Source: JAOABV01 sp039801465 (GTDB lineage: Bacteria; Hydrothermota; Tepidihabitantia; Tepidihabitantales; CAIPLT01). Taken from it: 64,000 bases of DNA. The notes under the pieces are model-generated. The model did no database searches, was not told the origin of the DNA, and was given only the letters and a program-made list of their open reading frames with translations. Where the stretch lies: contig JBDRUT010000010.1 of the NCBI GenBank assembly GCA_039801465.1, positions 1 to 64,000 on the forward strand, given 5' to 3'. The number at the start of each line of letters is the position of its first letter. Within the stretch, counting starts at the first letter, position 1. A program made the translations under genes and the position numbers. Shown one piece after another: positions 26,752 to 35,464 of this stretch.

Positions 26752-26974
26752 GAGGATATTATCATCAGTAATTTTGGCTTTAGATTTTATGAATTCTTTA
26801 TAGGTTGATAATTACCAGAAGAAGTTTTGCATTTGGAACTCGTCTGGATAAAAATTTCTGGGAAAAGCATTTGGAGTCAAAACACAAAATTTTTAGCAGG
26901 TTATAATTGGAAATAACAAATAGTAAGTCGGTCTTTTTGCATTATTGGGATTTCTGGATATCTAATGGAAAAAC
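26752..26974. other. Intergenic region upstream of the cobalamin-riboswitch promoter
   Basis: I see nothing supported here beyond AT-rich spacer sequence. Confidence 0.4.
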
Positions 26975-27002
26975 TTGACCCAAACAGCAATCTTAATATA
27001 AT
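26975..27002 (+). promoter_or_regulatory. Promoter of the cobalamin riboswitch transcript
   Basis: TTGACC at 26975-26980, 16-nt spacer and TATAAT at 26997-27002. The transcript would begin about 27009, just before the closing stem of the riboswitch at 27015. Confidence 0.75.
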
Positions 27003-27014
27003 TTGGTTATCTAT

Positions 27015-27372
27015 ATCTGAAGGAAGTCCGTAATCAAGCGGACCCAGTTCTTTGATAAGAATTGGGCAGGGAAGGCTGTGAAAATCAGCCACGGTCCCAC
27101 CCACTGTAAACGGTTAAAAAATCTGTTTGTCACTGTCTCGAAGATGAGAACGCGACAAAAGCTAATTTTGCGTCTGCATAGTTCTGAGATTACTTAATTT
27201 CTCTATATTTTTTGTCTCTTCAGTGGCTTATAGCATAAGATTTCATTTTACTCATAACCGGCTGGGAAAAATTGTATCCAGTGCTGTGAATAACACTTTT
27301 TCGGCGTTCTCAAAGATGGGAAGACAACAGAAATATTGCTAAGCCGTGAGTCAGGAGACCTGTCCTTCAGAT
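27015..27372 (+). promoter_or_regulatory. Cobalamin (B12) riboswitch with a large internal insertion
   Basis: The closing stem is ATCTGAAGG (27015-27023) with CCTTCAGAT (27364-27372), 9 of 9 pairs. Core signatures are GGGAAGGCTGTGAAAATCAGCCACGG split over 27069-27094, CCACCCACTGTAAA, and near the 3' end AAGCCGTGAGTCAGGAGACCTG (27341-27362). The total of about 358 nt is much longer than the usual 200 or so. The extra sequence lies between the ACTGTA box and the GTCAGGAGACC box and includes text similar to a dispersed repeat also present near 33590. It lies directly upstream of a BtuB-like receptor, the expected target. Confidence 0.9.
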
Positions 27373-27382
27373 TCTGGCATTG

Positions 27383-27412
27383 AGCATATTGATTTATATA
27401 TCGCAATATGCT
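27383..27412 (+). promoter_or_regulatory. Possible expression-platform hairpin of the riboswitch
   Basis: AGCATATT (27383-27390) pairs with AATATGCT (27405-27412) directly after the aptamer and about 30 nt before the ribosome-binding site GGAAAGGAAG (27440-27449). It has no U-run, so translational control is more likely than termination. Confidence 0.45.
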
Positions 27413-27453
27413 AATTGCCAAATTTAAATCGCCTTGTGCGGAAAGGAAGATTT

Positions 27454-29436
27454 ATGATTGTCAGAATATTTTCCATCCTGTTCTTTTGTTTTATTCCCGG
27501 AACGGGTCTTTCGCAGGAGATAACCATAGATACAATCTTTGTCACTGCCAGTAGAATCGAAAGTAATATCAATGCATTACCGATAAGTACACTCTTGATT
27601 TCGTATGAAGAGATTAAAACTAAAACATTAGGTGATGTTGCTTCTGTCTTATCTGGCGAAGTAGGTATTGACATTAGAAACTATAGCCTAATTAATGGTG
27701 CTTCTACAATCAGCCTTTTGGCTTCAACCAGTCAGCAGTCGCTTCTATTATTGGATGGTTTAGTGATAAATTCTCCTTCTCTCGGAGTTGCTGATATTGG
27801 ACTTTTTCCGGTGCATAAACTTAGCCGTATTGAAGTCGTTAAGGGTCCTATTTCAAGTTTATATGGTGCGAATGGCTTAGCAGGCGCGGTCAACCTTATA
27901 ACGCAAAGCCCTTTTAAGATTACTAAACCAATTGAATATAACCTCGGATTAAGTTATGGCTCTTATCAAACAATGAACCTCAATCTTACATTAAAAAATC
28001 GATTAGGAAAATTAGGAAACATTTTTGATTTTTATCGCAGTAAAACCAACGGCTTGCGAACCAATGATGACGGAATAGTTCAAGGTCTCGGCATCTCCAG
28101 TGGTTATGATTTTAATCAATTAAATCGCATCCGAATTGACTTACGATATACAACAAAAGAACTTGGTTTACCTGGTCCCCAACCTAATATTACTAATATT
28201 CCAGTATATGGTGATAAAACTGCAACTTCTTGTTTTAATCGGCAAAAGGATACTTTATACTTAATAAAATTCCTAAGCGATTTTGAAATAAGACCCAAAT
28301 GGCAGATGAAAATTAATGGATATTATTCGCTTAATAATACAAATTTTAAGTGGGTTGACCAATTTAGTCCTGATACCTCGTTTTATAACGAACATTATTT
28401 TACAAAAGTGACTAATCTAAATTTACTGAGTAATTATCTGTTTAGTGCAATTAGCAATTTTTCTTGGGGTATTGATTATGAATATGATAATTTTTCGGCT
28501 TGGACCCGAGATACTTTTTGGCAACCGCAACAATATAAAATTGCTTTATTTTCAGAAGGCAGTTTAGACTTTGGTCAAATATTCCGTTCATTTGGTAGTT
28601 TAAGACTTGATTGGCATCCAGTGTTTGGTGAATTTATTAGCCCGGCTTTAGGCTTAACTGCCCAGATAAACCCGGCATTAAAATTTCGTTTTCATTTAGG
28701 TCGAGCATTTCGGGCACCGACGATGAATGACATGTATTGGCCCAAATCAAGTTATATGGCAGGTAATCCTAAGATTAAACCCGAATTCGGCAATACTGGC
28801 CAATTTGGTTTTGATTTTCAGAATAAGAATGTTTCTTTTTCTACGACCATTTTTAGTCGAAAGACTGAAAATCTCATTAGTTGGTTACCGCCGGTGAGCG
28901 GAGATACCTGGCAGCCGTGTAATATTGATAATGCGACGGTTGTTGGTTTAGAGTTCATTAGTAAAATAAGGCTTATTCCAGGAGTTTTGTTTAAATTCTC
29001 AGGTACATTACAAAATGCTAAACAAAATCGCAAAGAATTGATTTATGAAAATTGGTTTACTAATGAAAGAGAGCTTGTCTTTCAAAAAAGAAAACAGGCA
29101 TATGTACCCAGTTTAACTTTATCTCCAGGCTTAAATATTAGAAACGATTTAGGCACAACTATTGATATTAATGGCCGATATGTAAGTCCTCGGTATAATT
29201 ATTATCCCAATCACGATTCATATCCGAAAATTATTTATCAGACCAAACAACTACCAAGTTATTTTGTGCTTTCTTTACATATTAGTCAGACCATATCTTC
29301 AAGAGTAAATTTTTCTCTGAAATTAGAGAACTTATATGACACGCACTATTCAGAGCAATTTGGCAACAGCATTAATGACTTTGACTACCCTCGGCAGAGA
29401 CGAAGTTTGTTTTTGGGAGTTGAAGTTAAAGACTAA
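27454..29436 (+). CDS. btuB: TonB-dependent outer-membrane receptor, BtuB-like
   Basis: A 660-aa outer-membrane receptor, very likely for cobalamin or a related corrinoid because a B12 riboswitch controls it. Signal peptide MIVRIFSILFFCFIPGTGLSQ, TonB box-like DTIFVTASR, plug domain (GDVASVLSGEVGIDIRNY, LLLDGLVINSP, IEVVKGPISSLYGANGLAGAVNLIT), then a beta-barrel with FHLGRAFRAPTMNDMYWP and the C-terminal ENLYDTHYSE segment ending in an aromatic-rich strand. ATG 27454 is chosen because GGAAAGGAAG precedes it and the signal peptide starts there. No BtuCDF transporter lies in this window. Confidence 0.9.
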   Translation: MIVRIFSILFFCFIPGTGLSQEITIDTIFVTASRIESNINALPISTLLISYEEIKTKTLGDVASVLSGEVGIDIRNYSLINGASTISLLASTSQQSLLLLDGLVINSPSLGVADIGLFPVHKLSRIEVVKGPISSLYGANGLAGAVNLITQSPFKITKPIEYNLGLSYGSYQTMNLNLTLKNRLGKLGNIFDFYRSKTNGLRTNDDGIVQGLGISSGYDFNQLNRIRIDLRYTTKELGLPGPQPNITNIPVYGDKTATSCFNRQKDTLYLIKFLSDFEIRPKWQMKINGYYSLNNTNFKWVDQFSPDTSFYNEHYFTKVTNLNLLSNYLFSAISNFSWGIDYEYDNFSAWTRDTFWQPQQYKIALFSEGSLDFGQIFRSFGSLRLDWHPVFGEFISPALGLTAQINPALKFRFHLGRAFRAPTMNDMYWPKSSYMAGNPKIKPEFGNTGQFGFDFQNKNVSFSTTIFSRKTENLISWLPPVSGDTWQPCNIDNATVVGLEFISKIRLIPGVLFKFSGTLQNAKQNRKELIYENWFTNERELVFQKRKQAYVPSLTLSPGLNIRNDLGTTIDINGRYVSPRYNYYPNHDSYPKIIYQTKQLPSYFVLSLHISQTISSRVNFSLKLENLYDTHYSEQFGNSINDFDYPRQRRSLFLGVEVKD

Positions 29437-29538
29437 TGAGATTTTGTTAAAGAATCTTTTTAAATTGCTAAATTAAGTGGTTTGAAATTGGATACATACT
29501 TGGTTTCAATAAGATTTGGTTTGCTATTGCTGAGCATT

Positions 29539-29559
29539 ATTAAATCAGAGTGATTTAAT
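29539..29559. terminator. Possible bidirectional terminator between btuB and dut
   Basis: ATTAAATCA - GAG - TGATTTAAT (29539-29559), a 9-bp stem with A/T flanks, lies between two convergent genes. The stem is AT-only apart from one C-G pair, so it is weak. Confidence 0.4.
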
Positions 29560-29563
29560 TAAT

Positions 29564-29989
29564 TTATCCTGTATGACCAAATCCACCCGAACCCCGAGCA
29601 GTTTTGGATAGTCTCTTCTGTTCTTTCAAGGTAACCTTTGTTACTGAAGAAAATACCAGTTGGGCAATGCGGTCGTGTTTTTTAATTTTAAACGGCTTCT
29701 TGCCAAAATTAAATAAAATTACTTTAATTTCACCGCGATAATCCGCATCAATTGTGCCTGGACTATTTAGAACTCCAATACCATATTTTGCTGCTAGACC
29801 TGAGCGTGGCCGAACTTGTGCTTCAAATCCTTTGGGCAATTCAATTGCAATGCCAGTGCCAACTATTTGAAATGTGCCGGGATTAATTGTTAAATTTTCG
29901 GCTGAATGCAAATCAATACCTGAAGCATCTTGGGTCTGATATTTAGGAATAGGCACAGGTTTCAGTCTGCGAAATTTTATTATCGTCAT
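29564..29989 (-). CDS. dut: Deoxyuridine 5'-triphosphate nucleotidohydrolase
   Basis: Trimeric dUTPase that hydrolyses dUTP to dUMP and PPi, keeping uracil out of DNA and supplying dTMP synthesis. All five motifs are visible: ASGIDLHS, RPRSGLAAKYG, NSPGTIDADYRGEI, RIAQLVF and the C-terminal RGSGGFGHTG arm. The 141-aa length is usual. It is 28 nt downstream of a glycosyltransferase gene on the same strand, so it is likely the last gene of that unit. Confidence 0.96.
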   Translation of the reverse strand: MTIIKFRRLKPVPIPKYQTQDASGIDLHSAENLTINPGTFQIVGTGIAIELPKGFEAQVRPRSGLAAKYGIGVLNSPGTIDADYRGEIKVILFNFGKKPFKIKKHDRIAQLVFSSVTKVTLKEQKRLSKTARGSGGFGHTG

Positions 29990-30017
29990 ATTCTACCTAT
30001 GTTCAAAAAAAATCATA

Positions 30018-30980
30018 TTAAGACAATAATTGAGATAAAGGCTTAAATTGTTCTTGCCAGGCAACTTCTTTCTCTTTTCTTAATTCAATCATTTCATCTT
30101 GCAATCGTTGGTAATTGTTTATGAGAAATCTTATGCTGGCGATAATTGATTGGGTATCATTTTGAGTATGAACAGTGCCTTTATAAAAATATTTTCGTAA
30201 CATCGGCAAATCGGAAGTAATTAATGGTTTAGCCAAACTTACTGCTTCATAAGCACCGCATAGCACCGTATCGGGTCGAGTGGTTAACGCAATAATTGCC
30301 TGCATATTTCTTAAACATATTTCATATTCATTATTCGGAAGATAACCTGTTAAAATGAGATTTTTCGGAATAGGATATTTATCTTTTAGATTTTGAGAAT
30401 CACCAGTTAGATAAAATTCTATCTCCGGAACTGAGTTTATACTCTCTAATATATTCGCTAGCGGTTCGTCTTTTCCATAACCACAAATAACTGCAATTCG
30501 GAACCGCTCTTTATCACTAAAAGTACTGTCCGATAATTTAAATGGAAGTTTATCTTCTAATACAATGGTTTGGGTATTTCTAAGAAAACTCCGCCTAAAG
30601 ATACCTTCGTTATGGACAAGGTTCATTGTGATATATTTTAGCATTAGTCGATATAATAACAAATATAAGTTTTGATTCAAGGTTTTAGGGAAAAAGAATC
30701 CGGAATGGGCATCAAATATTAGTTTTTTACTAAAAGCTTTCGCATAAAGAAAACTCGCAATAGCAGAACCGATTGGTGGTATCTGAGCAAACACAACATC
30801 ATACTTTTTCTTGAGTAATCTAAAAAAAGTCATTGCAATCAAAAATGGGTTTACCATCAATCGTAATAACCTGATTTTTGATTTATATTTTATTGTTATC
30901 AGGTCAGCATTTAGAGTTTGGGCTAAAACACGAGAACGAGTTGCAGAGTACCAAGTAACAAAAGCGAGTTTTTGAGCCAT
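30018..30980 (-). CDS. Glycosyltransferase, GT-B type
   Basis: A 320-aa protein with the two-domain GT-B pattern. The N-terminal half has LAFVTWYSATRSRVLAQTL, VVFAQIPPIGSAIASFLYAK and LIFDAHSGFFFP. The C-terminal half has VICGYGKDEPLANILESI, NLILTGYLPNNEYEICLR and CGAYEAVSLAKPLITSDLP, a family-like E-x7 donor motif. It is likely a sugar transferase acting on a lipid- or surface-linked glycan. ATG 30980 is preferred to the TTG three codons earlier. It lies between another glycosyltransferase and dut, same strand. Confidence 0.75.
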   Translation of the reverse strand: MAQKLAFVTWYSATRSRVLAQTLNADLITIKYKSKIRLLRLMVNPFLIAMTFFRLLKKKYDVVFAQIPPIGSAIASFLYAKAFSKKLIFDAHSGFFFPKTLNQNLYLLLYRLMLKYITMNLVHNEGIFRRSFLRNTQTIVLEDKLPFKLSDSTFSDKERFRIAVICGYGKDEPLANILESINSVPEIEFYLTGDSQNLKDKYPIPKNLILTGYLPNNEYEICLRNMQAIIALTTRPDTVLCGAYEAVSLAKPLITSDLPMLRKYFYKGTVHTQNDTQSIIASIRFLINNYQRLQDEMIELRKEKEVAWQEQFKPLSQLLS

Positions 30981-31060
30981 AACAATCAATCTAAAATTGT
31001 ATTCTTAAAACCAAGTTGGTAAACATTAGACTAAGAATTTTTTATTCAGCATCAGTAATT

Positions 31061-32254
31061 TTAGTTGACATTAAACTTGAAATTAATCTTATAATATTTG
31101 TCCAAAAGATATTGATAAACATTTAGAGTTTTTTGCATAATACAATTCCAATCATAATATTTTTGGGCGCGTTCACGACATTTATTAAATTTCTGTTGGT
31201 TAGTAAAAATATATTCAATGCCTTTGATTGTTTGTTCTAAATCTACGGCATAAAATCCGACTTCATCAATTTTGTCTGGATAATGTTGTAAGGTTCCTGA
31301 TACCACGGGAACATTACATGCCAAGCTTTCAATCGTACTGACTCCAATACCACCCCAACGGTTAAATATTTTAGAACCGGGTAGAATATAGACATCAGCC
31401 GACCGATAAAAGTCGATTAGTTCATTAGGTTCAACCCGTGGAAAGATTTTTGCTCCAGCATCAACTGCTGATTGGTATAACTCATCCGATTTTGAAACTC
31501 CAACCAACACTAACTCAATATCGTATTTTGCTTTTAATTTCTGATATGCTAAGATAACTTGGTCGCAACCTTTATAAGTATAGGCTTTGCCAACATAAAG
31601 CATAATTTTTTTATGCGATGGAAGATGTAACTTCTGCCGAGCAGAGATTTTTGAGTCGGGAGAAAAAAAATTAAAATCGACTCCCATACCCTGAATCCGA
31701 CAACGATTTTTCATTCCCAAAAGTTCTAAAATTCTTTGAGTTGTTCTTGTCAGGCTGAAAACATAATCAATTCGTTTAATTAAATTGCGCATAACCGACT
31801 CTTCTAATAAAAGAATAGGCAACATCAGAAACAATCGTTGCCGACGCTCTAAGAGATAAATTGGTGGACAATCACCATGATGTTGAACCACAATCGGTAA
31901 ATGGGGAAATAACCAGGCAAGAAGATAAGTTGTCCAATTAAAAAGACCGTGAATATGCAAAATAATTGGTGAGCAACTTTCGGTTTTTATTGCTTTTATC
32001 ATATCCCACGAGATTTCTCGACCATAAGTTATGGGTAAAGACGGAAAGATACGAAAGACCAATCCATCTTTTTCCAACATGATTGGTTTATGATATTTTT
32101 TCTCAATGACCCAGCATTCGATTTGACAATTAGCAACATTCAGTTTCTGTAACGCTTTTGCGGTTCGGGTCTGCCAGCCATCAAAAATGTTTTCATCTAA
32201 ATTGGCGGAAACCCAAGAAGGCGAACAATGTAATATCTGGATAATTTTTATCAC
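31061..32254 (-). CDS. Glycosyltransferase, GT4 family
   Basis: A 397-aa GT4-type enzyme. Seen: IVQHHGDCPPIYLL in the acceptor domain, YVFSLTRTTQRILELLG, GVDFNFFSPD, then IMLYVGKAYTYKGCDQVILAYQKLK and the donor-site end IGVSTIESLACNVPVVSG (E-x7-type motif). The start codon is GTG. A diverged remnant of its first codons lies upstream (32287-32319). It is part of the minus-strand HDAC-GT-GT-dut run and probably acts in surface polysaccharide or glycolipid synthesis. Confidence 0.85.
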   Translation of the reverse strand: MIKIIQILHCSPSWVSANLDENIFDGWQTRTAKALQKLNVANCQIECWVIEKKYHKPIMLEKDGLVFRIFPSLPITYGREISWDMIKAIKTESCSPIILHIHGLFNWTTYLLAWLFPHLPIVVQHHGDCPPIYLLERRQRLFLMLPILLLEESVMRNLIKRIDYVFSLTRTTQRILELLGMKNRCRIQGMGVDFNFFSPDSKISARQKLHLPSHKKIMLYVGKAYTYKGCDQVILAYQKLKAKYDIELVLVGVSKSDELYQSAVDAGAKIFPRVEPNELIDFYRSADVYILPGSKIFNRWGGIGVSTIESLACNVPVVSGTLQHYPDKIDEVGFYAVDLEQTIKGIEYIFTNQQKFNKCRERAQKYYDWNCIMQKTLNVYQYLLDKYYKINFKFNVN

Positions 32255-32286
32255 AAGGCTAATAGAATTGTTATTCTGAAGAACTT

Positions 32287-32319
32287 AACAATTGTGTAAT
32301 ATCTGAATATTTTTTTCAT
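32287..32319 (-). repeat. Degenerate second copy of a glycosyltransferase 5' end
   Basis: AACAATTGTGTAATATCTG and the following T-run ending CAT at 32317-32319 repeat the gene's own start region at about 32225-32254. On the minus strand ATG-AAAAAAATATTCAGATATTACA matches GTGATAAAAATTATCCAGATATTACA with one frameshift: the protein start MIKIIQILHC is echoed as NIQILHNC in a shifted frame. Confidence 0.6.
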
Positions 32320-32410
32320 AAGAGCATTCTTTTGTCATTGAAATTAGAGATGGCTAATTTATAGAGTGAGTCTAAAAATTCGGATAATCTCTTCCATTCT
32401 GATATTCTGA

Positions 32411-33298
32411 CTAAGCAAACTTAAGACAAATCTTACAAGTATTAAAATGAATATCCACGGTGTCTTTAACATCATAGGCATAACCACCAGCAAGAGTAAC
32501 TGCAACCGGAATATTTTTTTCTCGACAATTTTTTATTACAATTTCATCTCGTTTTTTCAATCCTTCTTTGGTTAATCGGAGAGAACCCAACTGGTCTAAA
32601 TAAAATGGGTCAGCACCAGCAACATAGACAACTAATTCGGGTTTATGTTCCGACAGAATTTTATTTACAGCATGGCGTAAGTGTGATAAATATTCGTCGT
32701 CACCGGTATAATCATCTAAACCAATATCCCAATCTGATTGTTCTTTAATTGGATAAAGATGTTCTTGGTGGATAGAAAAAGTAAAAACAGTAGGGTCCTT
32801 TTTGAAAATATTGGCTGTGCCATTACCTTGATGTAAATCACAATCAATGACTGCTGCCCGCTCAATTTTTTTTAAGGCTTGCATCTTCCTTATGCCAACA
32901 GCGATATCATTAATATAACAAAAACCTTCTGCATGGTCAGCAAAAGCATGATGGAACCCACCGCCGATATGGACACTGACACCATTTTTTAATGCCTGCT
33001 TGCAGGTAAGAATTGTGCCTTCAGCATGGAGAAAATAAGCATTAATAATCTCAGTAGAAAGCGGCAATTCGGAACGAACCGTGCGTTGCGTCCATCTTAA
33101 ATTGAGCATATCATCAATATATTGGGCAGTATGAACTAAAGCAATGTCTTTAATATCAGGATTTTGAGGATAAATAAAATCTTCTTCTCGGGCTAACCCT
33201 TCTTTTATAATGCGTTCTTTAATAAGACGATATTTTTGAGTAATGAAGACATGGGAACCAATATTAACTTCGTACTTATCTGAATAGATGAATTTCAT
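32411..33298 (-). CDS. Histone deacetylase/acetoin utilization (AcuC-like) family amidohydrolase
   Basis: A 295-aa zinc-dependent deacetylase of the arginase/HDAC fold. Seen: HIGGGFHHAFADHAEGFCYINDIAVG (charge-relay histidines and tyrosine region), DCDLHQGNGTA (zinc ligands Asp and His), SIHQEHLYP, YVAGADPFYLDQLG and VTLAGGYAYD. Bacterial members deacetylate small acetylamines, acetyl-polyamines or acetyl-proteins; the substrate here is unknown. The start MKFIYSDKYEV at 33298 is preferred to an ATG 12 codons upstream because that upstream part is only a frame through a duplicated gene start. Confidence 0.88.
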   Translation of the reverse strand: MKFIYSDKYEVNIGSHVFITQKYRLIKERIIKEGLAREEDFIYPQNPDIKDIALVHTAQYIDDMLNLRWTQRTVRSELPLSTEIINAYFLHAEGTILTCKQALKNGVSVHIGGGFHHAFADHAEGFCYINDIAVGIRKMQALKKIERAAVIDCDLHQGNGTANIFKKDPTVFTFSIHQEHLYPIKEQSDWDIGLDDYTGDDEYLSHLRHAVNKILSEHKPELVVYVAGADPFYLDQLGSLRLTKEGLKKRDEIVIKNCREKNIPVAVTLAGGYAYDVKDTVDIHFNTCKICLKFA

Positions 33299-33300
33299 AT

Positions 33301-33357
33301 AATAAAGATATAAGGACCAGTATGAAGTTCCCACTTATCCGAATAATTAAAATTCAT
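33301..33357 (-). repeat. Degenerate second copy of the HDAC-like gene 5' end
   Basis: On the minus strand, ATG at 33357 opens MNFNYSDKWELHTGPYIFI and stops soon after; the intact gene begins MKFIYSDKYEVNIGSHVFI at 33298. The two starts are 59 nt apart. Codon changes are mostly conservative. It is a truncated extra copy of the gene start. Confidence 0.8.
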
Positions 33358-33707
33358 AATTAGTTGTAATACACCATAAAAAATAAAGAATTCTTCGTTT
33401 CTAATTATAAATATCAAAAGTCATTATAATAATATTGAAAATTAAGTCAACCTTTCGCTTTTGATAGAGATGTATAAATTTGGCATACTATCTTATCACT
33501 ATGATAATCAAAATCACAAGCAAAATGACAACACTGCGAAAGTCATTTTTTTGCCGTAGAATCATCAATTTTTCTTTTATTTAAGTGTCTTCAGTGGTAA
33601 ATAGCACAAGATATTTCCACTTTTGACTTTTCCACCTTTGATTTTATTTCTTTCTGTGTCCTCAGTGTTTTCTGTGGCACTTTTTCAGAACCCTTCAAAA
33701 TCAAGTC
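33358..33707. other. Intergenic region with dispersed repeat text
   Basis: Holds the HDAC promoter (33423-33450) and from about 33575 to 33690 phrases such as GTCTTCAGTGGTAAATAGCAC, TGTCCTCAGTGTTTTCTGTGGCAC. Related words recur inverted near 44580 and inside the cobalamin riboswitch near 27220. These look like parts of a widespread low-complexity intergenic repeat. No gene is supported. Confidence 0.55.
33423..33450 (-). promoter_or_regulatory. Promoter of the HDAC-glycosyltransferase-dut run
   Basis: On the minus strand TTGACT (33450-33445), 16-nt spacer and TATAAT (33428-33423), about 120 nt upstream of the HDAC start. The leader includes the duplicated gene start. Confidence 0.65.
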
Positions 33708-33736
33708 TTGACATTTGGGTTAAAATTAAATATATT
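33708..33736 (+). promoter_or_regulatory. Promoter of tRNA-Val
   Basis: TTGACA at 33708-33713, 17-nt spacer and TATATT at 33731-33736. Transcription would start about 20 nt before the tRNA. Confidence 0.8.
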
Positions 33737-33762
33737 AACTTGTAATGAGAATTGCATTCAAA

Positions 33763-33838
<76 letters not shown>

Positions 33839-33840
33839 TT

Positions 33841-33880
33841 AATAGGGTGTGTCGAAAAAAGACATACCCTATTTTTTTTG
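33841..33880 (+). terminator. Terminator of tRNA-Val, close to the next start codon
   Basis: AATAGGGTGTGTC (33841-33853) pairs with GACATACCCTATT (33861-33873; 12 Watson-Crick pairs and one G-T) across a GAAAAAA loop, followed by an uninterrupted T run. It ends only 12 nt before the start codon of the downstream gene. Confidence 0.9.
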
Positions 33881-33892
33881 CTATTTCATAAA

Positions 33893-34621
33893 ATGGTTGA
33901 GATTTTGGTTAACCTGATAAAACTTCAAAGAATTGATACTGAACTAACGCGGTTAGAAACAAAAAAACAGGATGTGCCGCGCAGAATTGAAGGGATTGAG
34001 TTGGTGGTAAAAAATAAACAGGATGAACTGGAGATGGCAAAAAATACAATTGTAGAACTCAAGAAGAAAAACAAATTATTAGATGTCGATTTAAAAGCAA
34101 CTGAGGAAAAAATTAATCAGTTTTCTGCTCAACTCTACTCAGCCAAAACCAATGAGCAATACAAGGCATTCTTGAAAGAAATTGAAGCCCAAAAAAAAGA
34201 AAAATCTAAGATTGAAGACGAAATCATTGAGGTTTTAGAAAAGATTGAAATTACGGAAGAGAAGATTAAGATCTTAGAAAAAGAATTAAAAGAACTTGAA
34301 CAAGAGACACGAGATAAGATTTCTTTTCTTAAACAGGAAGAAACCGATTTAATTAATGCCATCAACGAACGGATTAACGAAAGAGAGCAATTAGTTAATT
34401 CAATCGGTAAAGAGATCATGCAAATTTACGAACGCATCCGAAAAAATAAAGGAGGAATAGCGGTCGTCACAATTGAATCGGAAAGATGTCAAGGTTGTTT
34501 TAATCCGATACCAATACAAAAAATTTTAGAAATTAAAAAAAATGACCGACTTCACTTCTGTGAATATTGTGGCCGAATTATTATTGTTCCCGAAAGTTTG
34601 GACAAAAATCTGCAACCATAA
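33893..34621 (+). CDS. Coiled-coil protein with C4-type zinc ribbon
   Basis: A 242-aa protein. Residues about 10-180 form a long charged coiled coil (rich in E/K/I heptads), then a C-terminal C4 zinc ribbon CQGCFNPIPIQ...FCEYCGRI. This architecture is a widespread bacterial family (zf-RING_7 / CT398-like) of unclear role. ATG 33893 is chosen; the frame is open upstream only because it runs through the tRNA gene. It has no ribosome-binding site, and the tRNA terminator is immediately upstream. Confidence 0.85.
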   Translation: MVEILVNLIKLQRIDTELTRLETKKQDVPRRIEGIELVVKNKQDELEMAKNTIVELKKKNKLLDVDLKATEEKINQFSAQLYSAKTNEQYKAFLKEIEAQKKEKSKIEDEIIEVLEKIEITEEKIKILEKELKELEQETRDKISFLKQEETDLINAINERINEREQLVNSIGKEIMQIYERIRKNKGGIAVVTIESERCQGCFNPIPIQKILEIKKNDRLHFCEYCGRIIIVPESLDKNLQP

Positions 34622-34730
34622 TAAATCAATATAAAGCCAATATAGTCGATGCGACTAAGTGGAAAGTTTTAACCGCTCGCCTGGATATTTATCAACCATT
34701 GATATGGTAGATAATATTTAACAAATTAAT

Positions 34731-35195
34731 TTGAAATACATTCTTAAAAAAATAATCGTTCATATTGATGGCGCAGCAAAGGGAAACCCAGGACCAGCAG
34801 GTATTGGGATTATTTTTCAAAACGAATCCAGACAAATAATAAAAGAAATTAGTAATTTCATTGGCAATCGGACGAATAATCAAGCAGAATATGAAGCGTT
34901 AATTACTGCCTTAAGCACGCTTGAAGAGATGCGTAAAGACGGGCATATTAGTCATAATACAGAAATTATCATTAAAACAGATTCAGAGTTGTTGTTTAAT
35001 CAAATTAATGGATATTATAAAATCCGTAACCGGCAGTTGCAAGGTCTTTTTTTTGAAGCAATGTGGCTGAAAAATCAATGGAGAAATCTTAAAATTATCC
35101 AGGTGCCAAGAGAAGAAAATCGAGCGAGTGATAAATTAGCCAAAAATGCGATTAAATCATATTTGAAAAACCAAATTAAAACTAAATCCATATAG
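34731..35195 (+). CDS. rnhA: Ribonuclease HI-family protein
   Basis: A 154-aa RNase H fold that would cut the RNA strand of RNA-DNA hybrids. Catalytic residues in place: D13 in VHIDGAAKGNPGPAG, E in NNQAEYEAL, D in IKTDSELL and D in NRASDKLAKNA. It is the short form without the basic-protrusion loop of E. coli RNase HI. The start appears to be TTG at 34731; no better start lies close. It follows the zinc-ribbon gene by 109 nt, an arrangement seen in other bacteria. Confidence 0.9.
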   Translation: MKYILKKIIVHIDGAAKGNPGPAGIGIIFQNESRQIIKEISNFIGNRTNNQAEYEALITALSTLEEMRKDGHISHNTEIIIKTDSELLFNQINGYYKIRNRQLQGLFFEAMWLKNQWRNLKIIQVPREENRASDKLAKNAIKSYLKNQIKTKSI

Positions 35196-35464
35196 CCTTT
35201 TTCGAAAATGAGTATCAGGACGGAGTTTTATTTTAGACAATTAGTTTGTAGATGAATGTCGACGGCCTCTCATACCTGCTGCAAAAATCTTACTATAGGA
35301 TGTTTCAAAAGGTTTAATCTTGGTGATACAGATTTTTATTTTGAACCGTTTAAAATTTAGTATAAAATATTTGGTAAACCAGCATCGGTTATATTTTTAC
35401 TATTTCTCACCTTTATCTGTCTGGCATGTGTTTTGTAATTAGGCAAGACTAGCCAATATATTGG

